From: CAVTAV01 sp963732795
Lineage (GTDB): Bacteria > Pseudomonadota > Alphaproteobacteria > CAVTAV01
Length of the DNA stretch: 64,000 bases
Direction: 5' to 3'
Assembly: GCA_963732795.1 (NCBI GenBank)
Contig: CAVTAV010000002.1
Span: 620,001-684,000, forward strand
Shown: piece after piece, positions 35,709-45,906 of the stretch
Numbering within the stretch: the stretch's first letter is position 1
Layout: the number at the start of each line of letters is the position of its first letter
Translations under genes and position numbers: made by a program
Notes under the pieces: generated by a model
Database searches by the model: none
Seen by the model: the letters and a program-made list of their open reading frames with translations, nothing else
What the model was told of the DNA's origin: nothing

Positions 35709-36977
35709 GTGGATCTCGACGACCGCAAAACCGTGATACTGGCCGGGTTCATCGGCAACGTCGTCGAGTGGTACGATTTTGCGCTGTACGGCTATCTGGC
35801 CAGCGTGTTCGGGGGATTGTTCTTCCCGAGCCGCAGCCATGCCGCGTCCCTGCTCGCGACATACGGCGTGTTCGCCGCCGGCTTCATCATGCGGCCGCTC
35901 GGCGCGGGATTGTTCGGCTGGTTCGGCGACTTGTTCGGACGCAGCAAGACGATGCTCATCTCGGTCGCCATGATGGTCATTCCGACATTTCTGTTGGGGG
36001 CCCTGCCGACATACGAGACAGTCGGCGTCTGGGCGCCGGTCATGCTGATAATCGTGCGGCTCGTCCAGGGGCTTTCCGTCGGCGGCGAGTTTTCGAGCTC
36101 GGTGACCTATCTGGTCGAGACCGCCCCCGATGGCAAGCGCGGGTTTTCCGGGAGCTGGGCGAACACCGGAAGCCTGACGGGCATGCTGGTCGGCGCGGCG
36201 GCGGCAGCGGCGGTGACTACCTTCCTGACGCCGGATGAACTGACATCCTGGGGCTGGCGGGCGCCGTTCCTGTTCGGCAGCGTCATCGGGGCCTTCGGCA
36301 TCTGGCTGCGCCGCAAGCTGCCCCAGTCCCAGCAATTCCTGAAATATCACGCCGAGCGCGGCGAAAGCTCACCGATCATCGAGGCCTGGACCGCCAACCG
36401 AAAACAGACGATCCAAGCGATCCTGTTTGCCTCCGGTTACGGCGTGTTCTTCTATTTCTCCTTCGTCTATCTGCCGAATTGGGTCTACGACCGGACCGGC
36501 ATCGCCCAAGCCACGGCCTTGCAGATCAACACCGCGGCGACCGCCGTGATCCTGCCGCTCATTCCGCTCTCCGGTATTGTCGGCGACAGGTATATCAGGC
36601 GGCGGAGCTTCATCCTCATCGCAACCGGGCTTATCGCCGCCCTGTCCTACCCCCTGTTTCTCTGGCTGAGGGACGGCGTGGTCGTGACGCTTATCGTGGT
36701 CCAGCTTGGGCTCGATGTTCTGGTGGCCGTCCCGCTCGGATCGGCGCCGGCGCTGTTCGTCGAGCTGTTTCCGACCCGTGACCGGCTGAGCGGCTATTCC
36801 CTGGCCTATAATCTCGGGCTCGGGGTGGCGGGCGGCGCGACGCCTGCGATCGCGACCTGGCTGATGGCGGCAACCGGTGCCCGGCTCGCCCCCGCGGTCT
36901 TTCTCGCCATCCTCGCCGGCCTCTCGACGGTGACGCTTTTCTGGATGAGCGACGGAAGCCGCGAGGCTCTGCCCTAG
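35709..36977 (+). CDS. MFS transporter, MHS (metabolite:H+ symporter) family
   Basis: 422 residues from GTG 35709, with AGGAGGGGAAAG ideally placed upstream; the frame is open further but without a ribosome site. 'ILAGFIGNVVEWYDFALYGYLA' is the family signature at TM1, 'FGRSKTMLIS' the loop between TM2 and 3, and 'RLVQGLSVGGEFSSSVTYLVE' the TM4-5 segment. Twelve helices; relatives carry citrate, proline/betaine, ketoglutarate or shikimate with protons. Clearly paralogous to the next gene, and intact. No enzymes nearby identify the substrate. Confidence 0.9.
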   Translation: MDLDDRKTVILAGFIGNVVEWYDFALYGYLASVFGGLFFPSRSHAASLLATYGVFAAGFIMRPLGAGLFGWFGDLFGRSKTMLISVAMMVIPTFLLGALPTYETVGVWAPVMLIIVRLVQGLSVGGEFSSSVTYLVETAPDGKRGFSGSWANTGSLTGMLVGAAAAAAVTTFLTPDELTSWGWRAPFLFGSVIGAFGIWLRRKLPQSQQFLKYHAERGESSPIIEAWTANRKQTIQAILFASGYGVFFYFSFVYLPNWVYDRTGIAQATALQINTAATAVILPLIPLSGIVGDRYIRRRSFILIATGLIAALSYPLFLWLRDGVVVTLIVVQLGLDVLVAVPLGSAPALFVELFPTRDRLSGYSLAYNLGLGVAGGATPAIATWLMAATGARLAPAVFLAILAGLSTVTLFWMSDGSREALP

Positions 36978-37086
36978 GCGAAAAAGAATGCCTTTCGGTG
37001 CAATGCTTGCGTGTTTCAAGCCCAGGTGACATGGTTCGACCCCAGGGCTGGCTCGAGATTAGCGCACCTCTAGCCAAGGAAGACCA

Positions 37087-38354
37087 TTGGACCTTAATGA
37101 TCGCAAAACCGTAATCCTGGCCGGATTTATCGGCAATGTCGTGGAGTGGTACGACTTCGCGCTTTACGGCTATCTGGCCGACGTTTTCGGCAGCCTGTTA
37201 TTCCCCGGTCATAGCCACGTCGCAACGCTACTGGAAGCCTACGGCGTCTTTGCCGCTGGCTTCATCATGCGGCCGATCGGAGCCGCCTGGTTCGGGTGGT
37301 TCGGCGACCTGTTCGGACGCAGCAAGACCATGCTGTTGTCCATCTCAATGATGGTGCTCCCGACCTTCCTGTTGGGCTGCCTTCCGACCTTCGACATGAT
37401 CGGCGTCTGGTCGCCCGCTCTTCTTGTCGTCATACGCCTCGTCCAGGGGTTTTCGGTCGGCGGCGAGTTCTCGAGCTCGGTCACCTATCTGGTCGAGACG
37501 GCCGCGGAAGGAAAGCGGGGCTACGCCGGAAGCTGGGCTAATACCGGCAGTCTGGTCGGCATGCTGATCGGGGCTGGCGCCGCCGCCGCCGTCACGACCT
37601 TCTGCACCCATGACTTCCTGATATCCTGGGGCTGGCGCATTCCCTTCCTGTTCGGCAGCGTCATCGGCGGTTTCGGCATCTGGCTGCGGCGTAAGCTTCC
37701 GGTCTCCGAGCTCTTCGCGCAGCATCATGCCAAGCGCGGCGAGACATCGCCTTTCATCGCGGCCTGGACCAATAACCGGAAAGAGACGATCCAGGGCATC
37801 CTGTTCGCCTCAGGCTACAGCGTCTATTTCTACTTCTCCCTGGTCTATCTGCCGACGTGGGTGCATGAACAGACCGGCATCGCGGAGAATGTCGCCTTGC
37901 AGATCAACACGGCGGCGACCGCCTTGATGATCCCGCTCATCCCGCTCTCCGGTATCATCGGCGACCGCTATATGCGGCGGCTCAGTTTTATCGGCATCGG
38001 GTCGGCGCTGATCGCTCTCCTCGCCTATCCGCTGTTCCTTTGGTTCAGAACGGCACGCTGGTCGCTGTCGTCACCGTTCAGCTCCTGCTCGACGTTCTGG
38101 TCGCCGTTTCGCTCGGGTCCTGCCCGGCGATGTTCGTGGAGCTGTTCCCGACGCGGGATCGGTTGAGCGGTTACTCCATGGCCTACAACATCGCCTACGG
38201 TATCGTCGGCGGCACGACGCCGGTGGTCGCGACATGGCTCATAGCGTCCACCGGGGCCAGTATCGCGCCGGCCTTCTACTTGGTCGTTCTTTCGGCCTTG
38301 TCCGTCGTAGCGCTGATCTGGATGAAGGACCGCAGCCGCGAGCCGTTGCGTTAG
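37087..38354 (+). CDS. MFS transporter, MHS family, tandem paralogue, one frameshift
   Basis: About 422 residues, starting at TTG 37087 ('LDLNDRKTVILAGFIGNVVEWYDFALYGYLA') after CAAGGAAG. By eye about three quarters identical to the preceding transporter through its length. The frame breaks near 38045: adding one T in TGGTTCAG gives 'FLWFQNGTLVAVVTVQLLLDVLVAV', which lines up with the paralogue, and the remaining 104 residues read to TAG at 38354. This is one of few cases needing an inserted base. The stop overlaps the stop of the convergent DUF1697 gene. Confidence 0.85.
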
Positions 38355-38894
38355 GACAGAGTCCGCGAGCGCCATCAGCTTCAAGACGGTGTTCCAGTTC
38401 CGTCCCGTGCCGCGCGTGCCGAGGGCCGTTTCGATGCGCTGAGCCGTGAGCTTCGATCGGCCGATCCCGTCGGGATAGATCAGATAGACATGCCGCGCGC
38501 CGGGCCGGACGATCTCGCGCCCCGTGATCGACGCCTGAAGCGCTTCCACACGGTCGGTCGCGGGCGCCGATTTGAGCGGCAGGACGAGAAGATGGCCGGG
38601 ATCCGCCTTCGCCTCCGCTGGAAACGGATTGTCGGCAATGATCCGCCGCCACTCATCCGCCGAGCGGACGAAATAATCCGTCTCGACACCGAGGCGTTCG
38701 GCTGTTTCGGCTTCGAGCCTGCTTTCCAGGTCGTCGCCGGAACCCTCGGCCTCGAAGACCAGATTGCCGCTTTGCAGAAGGGTCCGGGGATTGGTGAGGC
38801 CGAGACCGGCCGCGAGATCGCGCAATGCCGCCATGGCGACCCGGTTCCGGCCGCCGACATTCACCGCACGCAGGAGAGCGATATGGACAGTCAG
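38351..38894 (-). CDS. DUF1697 family protein, probable frameshift near the C-terminus
   Basis: About 180 residues. The family opening 'HIALLRAVNVGGRNRVAMAALRDLAAGLGLTNPRTLLQSGNLVFEA' is seen if translation begins at CTG 38894, five bases after the holC stop; no ATG is available, so the start is uncertain. 'FPAEAKADPGHLLVLPLKSAPA' and 'GIGRSKLTAQRIETALGTRGTGRNWNTVLKL' close the domain. The frame as given runs on antisense to the MFS gene; a one-base change near 38375 would end it at TAA 38351. Function of the family is unknown. Downstream of holC and probably coupled to it. Confidence 0.7.
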
Positions 38895-38898
38895 GGCT

Positions 38899-39348
38899 CT
38901 ACCCCTTCTTCTCCCATTTGCCTTGCGGCGATTGCTGCCAATAGGTCACGGCGTGACCGGCCGCCTTGTATTTCTGCCAGCGCTCGCGGGCGGCGGCCAC
39001 TTCGGTTTCGTCCTTGCCGTTGAAAAGCTCCAGGCAACGGTCGAAGGCCTCGATATGGGCCGGCTGTATGCCGTCGATGACCGCAAGCACGGTCGCGGCG
39101 TTTGGGTTCTCCTCCTCGGTCGTGAGGTAGATCGGCTGATCGGCGAGATTGCCGTCCGACCGCGCGCCGTGCGGCAGGAACGAGCTCTCGTCATACGTCC
39201 ACAAGAGCGCATTCAACCGCTCGACCCGCTCCTCCGAGCCCGCCAGCACGACCGCCCGCAGCCCGGCATCGATAACCCGCTCCAGGAGCTTGGGCAGCAC
39301 CTGATCCAGGGATTGGCGTTCGAGGTGGTAGAAGCTGACGTCGGTCAT
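38899..39348 (-). CDS. holC: DNA polymerase III chi subunit
   Basis: 149 residues from ATG 39348 ('MTDVSFYHLERQSLDQVLPKLLERVIDAG'); the frame is open six codons upstream. 'LRAVVLAGSEERVERLNALLWTYDESSFLPHG' and 'QPIYLTTEEENPNAATVLAVIDG' are characteristic of the chi subunit, which links the clamp loader to single-stranded DNA-binding protein. 'CLELFNGKDETEVAAARERWQKYKAAGHAVTYWQQ' is the usual C-terminus. Adjacent to pepA as in many alphaproteobacteria, with a palindromic repeat in between. Confidence 0.9.
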   Translation of the reverse strand: MTDVSFYHLERQSLDQVLPKLLERVIDAGLRAVVLAGSEERVERLNALLWTYDESSFLPHGARSDGNLADQPIYLTTEEENPNAATVLAVIDGIQPAHIEAFDRCLELFNGKDETEVAAARERWQKYKAAGHAVTYWQQSPQGKWEKKG

Positions 39349-39360
39349 CTCACCCTTCGC

Positions 39361-39427
39361 CGTCACTCTCGCGAAAGCGGGAGTTTAAAGCCTGCGCCTG
39401 GATTCCCTCTTTCGCGGGAATGACGAG
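39361..39427. repeat. Interspersed palindromic repeat between pepA and holC
   Basis: Arms CGTCACTCTCGCGAAAGCGGGAG and, on the right, CCCTCTTTCGCGGGAATGACG are inverted copies with a few mismatches, around a centre with CTGGATTCC. This is the common alphaproteobacterial 'CATTCCCGCGAAAGCGGGAATCC' type, here with a decayed left arm. Confidence 0.7.
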
Positions 39428-39432
39428 ACAGG

Positions 39433-40932
39433 TCACTTCCCCTCGTAGTTATCGGCCACCAACCGGTTCAGCAGACGCACGCCGAAGCCCGTCGCGCCCT
39501 TCGGCACCGTGTCCAGCTCGGTCTTGGTCCAAGCCGTGCCGGCGATATCGAGATGCGCCCAGGGGACGTCGTTGACGAAGCGCTGGAGGAACTGGGCCGC
39601 CGTGATGCTGCCGCCGTCGCGGGTGCCGACGTTCTTCATGTCGGCGATGTCGCTCTTGAGCTGCTTGTCGTAGGTCTCGCCCATCGGCATCCGCCAGAGC
39701 TTCTCGCCCTCGGCCTCGCCGGCGGATGTCAGCTTCTTCGACAGATCGTCGTTGTTGGAAAAGAGACCGGCATATTCGCGAGCCAGAGAGACGATGATTG
39801 CGCCGGTCAGAGTCGCGAGATTGATCATGAATTTGGGCTTGAAACGGTCCTGCGTGTACCAGAGCGCGTCGGCAAGCACGAGCCGGCCCTCGGCGTCGGT
39901 GTTGATGACCTCGACGGTCTGGCCCGACATGGTCGTCACGACGTCGCCCGGCCTCTGGGCATTGCCGCCCGGCATGTTCTCGACGAGCCCGACCACGCCG
40001 ATGGCGTTGACCTTGGCCTTCCGGCCGGCCAGCGCCTTCATCAGGCCGACCACCGCGCCCGAGCCGCCCATGTCGAATTTCATATCCTCCATGCCGGTGG
40101 CAGGCTTCAGGGAGATGCCGCCGGTATCGAAGGTCACGCCCTTGCCGATGAAGGCGACCGGTTTCTCCTTGGAGCCCGGCGCGCCGTTCCATTGCATGAC
40201 CACGACATAGGGCTTGCGGATGCTGCCCTGGGCAACGCCGAGAAGCGCGCCCATGCCGAGCTTCTTCATCCGGGCCTCGTCCAGCAATTCGACCTTCACG
40301 CCGAGCTTCGAGAGCGTCTTGAGCTGGTTCGCATAGGATTCGGGATAGAGGATGTTGGCCGGCTCGGAGACGAAATCGCGGGTCCAGAACACGCCGTCGG
40401 CGATCTTGTCCAGGATCCCATACGCCTTTCGCGCCGCCGCCGCGCCCTTCACACCGATCGAAACCTTGGCGATGGACGGCTTGTCCTCGGGCTTTTCCTT
40501 GGTGCGGTATTTGTCGAAGCGGTAGCTCTTCAAGCGAATGCCGTAGGCGATATGGGCGGCCATCTCGGCACCGGGCAGCTTGATGGCCTTGGCGGGATCG
40601 AGGGCGATATGGATGTCCTTGCCGCCGGTCTTGGCGAGGGCGGCGTATATCTTGCCGCCCAGCGCCTCCATCGCGAGCGGCGTCACGTCGCCCGGCTTGC
40701 CGATGCCCGCGACCAGAAGCCGGTCGAGCGTGCTCTTGGCCGGGGCGGAAACCGCCAGAATCTGCCCCTTCCCGCCCTTGAACCGGCTCGCGGCGATGGC
40801 GCGCTTGATCGCGCCGCCCAGATCCTTGTCCACGGCCCGGGCCGTGGCGCTCAGAGCAGGTCCATCGGCCGAGAACAGGACGAGCGTGCCCTTTTTCGGC
40901 AATGCGGGTTCGGCAAATGTGATTCTCATCAT
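39433..40932 (-). CDS. pepA: Leucyl aminopeptidase (cytosol aminopeptidase, M17)
   Basis: 499 residues. The catalytic domain carries 'FIGKGVTFDTGGISLKPATGMEDMKFDMGGSGAV' (metal-binding K and D residues), 'NAIGVVGLVENMPGGNAQRPGDVV' and the signature 'NTDAEGRLVLADAL', followed by 'LATLTGAI' and 'SDIADMKNVG'. The protein is a hexameric zinc/manganese exopeptidase that releases N-terminal residues; in some bacteria it also binds DNA. Start at ATG 40932 or the adjacent ATG 40929, after AAGGGG. Divergent from lptD by 239 bases; lptF and lptG, often found at this point in alphaproteobacteria, are not there. Confidence 0.95.
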   Translation of the reverse strand: MMRITFAEPALPKKGTLVLFSADGPALSATARAVDKDLGGAIKRAIAASRFKGGKGQILAVSAPAKSTLDRLLVAGIGKPGDVTPLAMEALGGKIYAALAKTGGKDIHIALDPAKAIKLPGAEMAAHIAYGIRLKSYRFDKYRTKEKPEDKPSIAKVSIGVKGAAAARKAYGILDKIADGVFWTRDFVSEPANILYPESYANQLKTLSKLGVKVELLDEARMKKLGMGALLGVAQGSIRKPYVVVMQWNGAPGSKEKPVAFIGKGVTFDTGGISLKPATGMEDMKFDMGGSGAVVGLMKALAGRKAKVNAIGVVGLVENMPGGNAQRPGDVVTTMSGQTVEVINTDAEGRLVLADALWYTQDRFKPKFMINLATLTGAIIVSLAREYAGLFSNNDDLSKKLTSAGEAEGEKLWRMPMGETYDKQLKSDIADMKNVGTRDGGSITAAQFLQRFVNDVPWAHLDIAGTAWTKTELDTVPKGATGFGVRLLNRLVADNYEGK

Positions 40933-41171
40933 GACCCCTTACTGTTCGGGATTGCGGCCAGGAACCGGCGCGCGCCAAGGGATTATTAGCCGAGAAACGC
41001 CCGTTATGAAAAGGCCGCGGCTCCCCTGCGTCCGGTCCGATCATCGGCTTCGCCTTGAGGTAACCCGTTTTTTTCTCTATGAGGTTGGCGATTGCCCGCC
41101 GCCGGGACCAGCCACCGCGACAGTACGGACGTCACCATCTGGAGTTCGCCGCGTCGATGAGGACCGTTTGA

Positions 41172-43416
41172 ATGCGGAACCGCCCGCAGGCCTCCGTGCT
41201 GGCCCTTTTGACCGTCCTGGCCTGGCTCGCGGCCGGCGCGACCGCCTTTGCCGCCGGCGACATCTACGGCAACAAGTCCGCCAAATCCACCGACAAGGCG
41301 GCCAACAAGGCGGCCAAGAAATCCGAAAAGCCCGAGGAAAAGGCGTCCGACAAGCAGGTCGGCTTCGAAGCCGATCAGGTGATCTACGACAACGACCTCC
41401 AAACGGTCACGGCCAAGGGGCATGTCGTCATAAATCGGGACGACATCAGCCTCAAGGCGGACAGCGCGACCTATAATCTCAAGACCGGCACGGTGACCGC
41501 CAACGGCAACATCCAGGTCACCGACAAGTCCGGCAACACGCTCTATGCCAATGTCATGGAGCTCGACGACGAGCTCCGCAACGGCTTCATCGAAGGCGTC
41601 CACATCATCTTCAACGACAATTCGCGGGCCGCCGCCACCGAAGGCACCCGGGAGAATTCTTCCGTCACCCGGCTCAAGAACGCCATCTACACGCCCTGCA
41701 ACATCTGCGACGACGATCCCGACGACAAACCGGTCTGGGACGTCAAGGCAAGGCGCGTGATCTATGACGAAACCAAGCACACGATCACCTATCACGACGC
41801 TTTTCTGGAATTCTTCGGGGTTCCGGTCGTTTATACGCCCTATTTCAAGCATGCCGACCCGACGGTAAAGCGCCAGTCGGGCTTCCTGGCGCCCGATGTC
41901 GGCAACTCGACCCAGCTCGGCCTCCAGGCGCGGATCCCCTATTTCTGGAACATCTCGCCGAACAAGGATTTCACCTTCTCGCCGCTGTTCACCACCAATG
42001 CAGGCGTCGTGCTCGCGGGCGAGTACCGCCAGCTCATCAGCGCCGGACCGTTCGATATCGAAGGCGGCATCACCCGGGTCCAGAAACGCAGCGACACCAA
42101 CCAGCCTCTGCCCGGCAAGCAATATCGCGGCTACGTCAAGGTGGCGTCCAAGTTCGACCTCACCAGCAACTCCCGCTGGGGCGTCGACGGGGAATGGAGC
42201 ACGGACGACACCTTCCTAAGGCGTTATGGCATCGACCGCTCCGACACCTTGACCAGCCGGGCCTATTACGAACGCTTCGACGGCCGCAGTTACGGCGAAG
42301 TCGACGCCTATACCTTCCAGGGCCTGCGCCAGCAGGATCTCGCCGGTCAGACGCCCTACGCCCTGCCCTGGGTGTCGTATCACTTCGTCAGCAAGCCGAT
42401 GGTCCTGAACAGCGTCCTCAGGATGGACTTCGATCTCTTGGATCTGCAGCGCACCAGCGGCCCGGACACCCGCCGGATCTCCGTCGAATTCGGGGATCGA
42501 CATCCCCTATACCTCGCCCGCCGGCGACATCTACCGCCTGACCCTGAGCGCGCGCGGCGACGTCTACCAGACCCGCGGACTGGATGCGCAGGGCAACCCG
42601 ACCGAGCCGAACAACGACCGGACCACGAGCCGCTTCCTGCCCGAGGCCGCGCTGGAATGGCGCTATCCCTTCATCCGGCGGACCAAATCGTCCTGGCAGG
42701 TCCTCGAGCCGATCGCGGTCGTGGTGGCGAGCAAGAACGGCGGCAATCCGGCGACGATCCCGAACGAAGACAGCTCGGCCTTCGAGCTCAATGCGCTGAA
42801 CCTGTTTTCGGTTGACCGGTTCTCGGGGCTCGACGTTTGGGAGGGCGGCCAGCGCGTCGCCTATGGCATGCGTTACGAATATCACTGGATGACCGGGGCG
42901 TCGGGCGGCCTGACGGTGGGTCAGAGCTATCGTTTCAACGACACCAAGGAATACGGCCCGGACACCGGACTCGCCCACAATTTCTCGGACTATGTCGCCC
43001 GGCTCGATCTCGACCTGCCGCCTTATGTGAACATGTTCTACCGCATCCGGCTCGACCGCCGGAGCTTCGGGCTGAGGCGTCAGGAACTCTATTTCGTCAC
43101 CGATACCAAGCCCTTGGCGCTCACCCTCGGCTATCTGGATCTGCGCCAGACCGACCCGAACAGCGAATACCAGAACCGCCGCGAAATCCAGGCGACGGGC
43201 AGCCTGAACGTCACCTCGAAATGGTCGATCGTCGGTAACATCATTCAGAATGTGGGCCCCTCGCCCTTTACCGTGAAATACGGGATCGGCGTCCAATTCG
43301 CCAACGAATGCCTCAAGGTGCGCATGCAGGTCCGGCGGAACTTCACCCGGGACCGCGACGTTCAGCCGACGACGACCATCTCGATCAACGTCGTGCTGAA
43401 CCATCTGGGCAGCTAG
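41172..43416 (+). CDS. lptD: LPS-assembly protein LptD, one frameshift
   Basis: About 748 residues. Signal peptide, a basic low-complexity stretch (residues 32-62), then the OstA-like jellyroll 'VGFEADQVIYDNDLQTVTAKGHVVINRDDISLKADS', and the barrel starting near 'HADPTVKRQSGFLAPDVGNSTQLGLQARIPYFW'. Cysteines in 'TPCNICDDD' and near the end ('ANECLKVRM') are likely disulfide partners. The frame breaks at about 42497; removing one G from TTCGGGGATCG gives 'VEFGIDIPYTSPAGDIYRLTLS' and reads on to TAG 43416. LptD with LptE inserts lipopolysaccharide in the outer leaflet. First gene of lptD-surA-pdxA-rsmA. Confidence 0.92.
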
Positions 43417-43556
43417 GAAAATACCCCTCATGCGGCAGATTCCCGCGCCCGACTTTGCTTTCGGTGGGCATGGCGTTATGTTATTGCGGGTACGAAGGGC
43501 GACCGTCGTGGCGCCGGAGGCTGGCGAATTGTGACCAAGGATCGGATTGAGATTTA

Positions 43557-44868
43557 ATGGTTAGGCTTGGTTGTCGATTCCGTCCGCGGATCGGAAAGGT
43601 CGCTCGAAACATCGCTATTTTGGCGGGATTCGCCGCGGTTGCCGGGCCTGCCCTGGCGGCCGAAGCCGCGACGCCCAAGCCGACCGACGTCGAGAGCATC
43701 GCGGCGATCGTCAACGACCAGATCATCTCCCAGTATGACGTCCAGCTCCGGATGAATCTGGTCAAAACCGTCACTCAGACGCCGACCGATCCGGCCGACC
43801 TGAAGCGACTCCGCGAACAGGTCCTGAAGAACATGGTCGACGAAAAGCTCCAGCTCCAGGAGGCCAAGAAGAAGGACGTCACCGTCACCGACAAGGAAAT
43901 TCAGCAGGCCGTTCTCGACCTCGGCAAGCAGAACAACATGCCGAATGACCAGTTCGCCCAGTTCCTGAAATCTCTGGGCCCGAGCGCCACGTCGCTGGCC
44001 GACCAGATTCACGCCGAGATCGCCTGGAACAAGCTGCTGCGCAAGACCATCCGGGTCGAGGTCGGCGACGACGAGGTCGACGCTGTCATCAACCGGCTGA
44101 AAGAAAATGCCGGGCAGTTCGAATATCTGGTCGCGGAAATCTTCCTGATTTCCGACAGTCCGACCAAGGACGAAGAAGTCCATCAGACCGCCGAGCGGCT
44201 GGTGAACCAAATCCGCGACGGCTCGCCGTTCCCGGCCATCGCGCGGCAATTCTCCGAATCCGCGACGGCGGCCAATGGCGGGCTGGTCGGCTGGGTTCAG
44301 CAGGGTCAGCTCGATCCCGAGGTCGAGGACAAGGTTACCAAGATGCGGGTCAAGACGGTCTCCGACCCGATCAAGACCGCCGGCGGCTATTACATCATCG
44401 ATCTCCAGGACCGCCGCCGCATCCTCAGCGCCGATCCGCGGGACACCCAGTTCAAGCTGATGCAGGTCGCGATGGACGTGCCCAAGGGCCTTTCGCCGGA
44501 TAAGCTGAAATCCATGCGGAGCGGGCTCGAAAGCATCTCGCGCGGTATCAAGAGCTGCGATCAGGTGCCCCAGGTGGCGGAATCTGATCGGCACCTCGAA
44601 TTACGGCAATATCGGCACGGTCCGCGCCGGCGACCTCCCCGACGCGATGCAGAACGCGGTCATGAACCTTAAGGCCGGCCAGGCCACCGAGCCGATGCTC
44701 GCCAACAACACCTTCCGGATCCTGGTGGTCTGCGACCGCAAGGAACCCGAATTCCGGATGCCGAGCGAGGACGAAATCGCGAACAATCTGTTCAATCAGC
44801 GTCTGTCGATGCTGGCGCGGCGTTATCTTCGCGACCTGAGGCGAGACGCGATCATCGACTACAAATGA
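43557..44868 (+). CDS. surA: SurA-type periplasmic peptidyl-prolyl isomerase/chaperone, one frameshift
   Basis: About 437 residues. Basic N-terminus and signal peptide (to 'GPALA-AEA'), SurA N-terminal domain ('ESIAAIVNDQIISQYDVQLRMNLV', 'LKNMVDEKLQLQEAKKKDVTVTDKEIQQAVLDL'), then a parvulin domain about 195-300 ('FPAIARQFSESATAANGGLVGWVQQGQLDPEVED', 'DPIKTAGGYYIIDLQDRR'). The frame breaks near 44578-44585; the last part 'NLIGTSNYGNIGTVRAGDLPDAM ... RDAIIDYK' is a second, partial isomerase-like domain. It helps fold outer-membrane proteins such as LptD, encoded just upstream. Its stop overlaps the pdxA start (ATGA). Confidence 0.9.
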
Positions 44869-45901
44869 GCCGATCGGACCCGATCAAGCCGTTGGCCGTG
44901 ACCATGGGCGAGCCGGCGGGGATCGGCGGCGAAATCCTGCTCAAAGCGTGGAAGGCGCTGAAGGGCACTGAGGTGCCGTTCTTCGCCATCGCCGATGCCG
45001 GGCATCTCCGGAATCTGTCCAAGACGCCCGGCTTCGGACGTACCGATCATCGAGATCGACGCCCCTGCCGACGCGGCGAAAGCCTTCAAATCCGGCCTTC
45101 CCGTGATCGAGCAGCGCCTTACCGAGCCGCCGCATCCGGGCGTTCCCATCGAGGCCAACGGACGTTGCGTCATCGAATCCATCGAGCGGGCCGTCACTTA
45201 CGCCCTTAAAGGTGCAGCCGGCGGGGTGGTGACCAACCCGATCCACAAGGCCTCGCTGATCGCCTCCGGCTTCCCCTACCCCGGCCATACCGAGTTCCTG
45301 GCCGCCCTGTGCAGTGGCGGGGGCAAGGAGATCGAGCCGGTCATGATGCTGGCCTGCCCCGAGATTCGGGTCGTGCCGGTCACGATCCATTGCGGCCTCA
45401 AGGACGTATTCGCGCTGCTGACCTCGGAACGGATCGCCGATCAGGGCCGGATCGTCGCGGCCGCCCTCAAGCGGGATTTCGGGATCGCCCATCCCAGGTT
45501 GGCGGTGGCGGGGCTCAATCCCCATGCCGGCGAGGACGGCGCGTTCGGCCGGGAGGAGATCGATATCATCCGGCCGGCGATCCGCACCCTGCGCGAAGTG
45601 GGCATCGACGTAACGGGGCCGCACTCGGCAGACAGCCTGTTTCCACGAGGCGGCCCGGACCCGCTACGACGTCGTGCTCTGCATGTATCACGATCAGGCC
45701 CTGATCCCGTTGAAGACCATCGACTTCGACACCGGCGTCAACATTACGCTCGGCCTGCCGATCGTCAGGACCTCGCCCGATCACGGCACGGCATTCGATA
45801 TCGCCGGCAGCGGCAAGGCCAATCCCGCCAGCCTGATCGCCGCGATCGAAATGGCCGGTGAGATGGCCCGTAACCGTCTCGCCGCCACGGCCGCCGCCTG
45901 A
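44865..45901 (+). CDS. pdxA: 4-hydroxythreonine-4-phosphate dehydrogenase, two frameshifts
   Basis: About 345 residues. 'PLAVTMGEPAGIGGEILLKAW' is the PdxA opening; 'GGVVTNPIHKASLIASGFPYPGHTEFLA' holds the substrate and metal-binding residues; 'VVLCMYHDQALIPLKTIDFDTGVNITLGLPIVRTSPDHGTAFDIAG' closes the active site. Extra bases near 45038 (G in TTCGGACGTACC) and 45643 (C in CTGTTTCCACGAG) shift the frame twice; without them 'FDVPIIEID' and 'SLFHEAARTRYDVV' are continuous. The enzyme oxidises 4-phosphohydroxy-L-threonine for pyridoxal phosphate synthesis. ATG 44865 overlaps the surA stop. Confidence 0.92.
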
Positions 45902-45906
45902 GCCCT

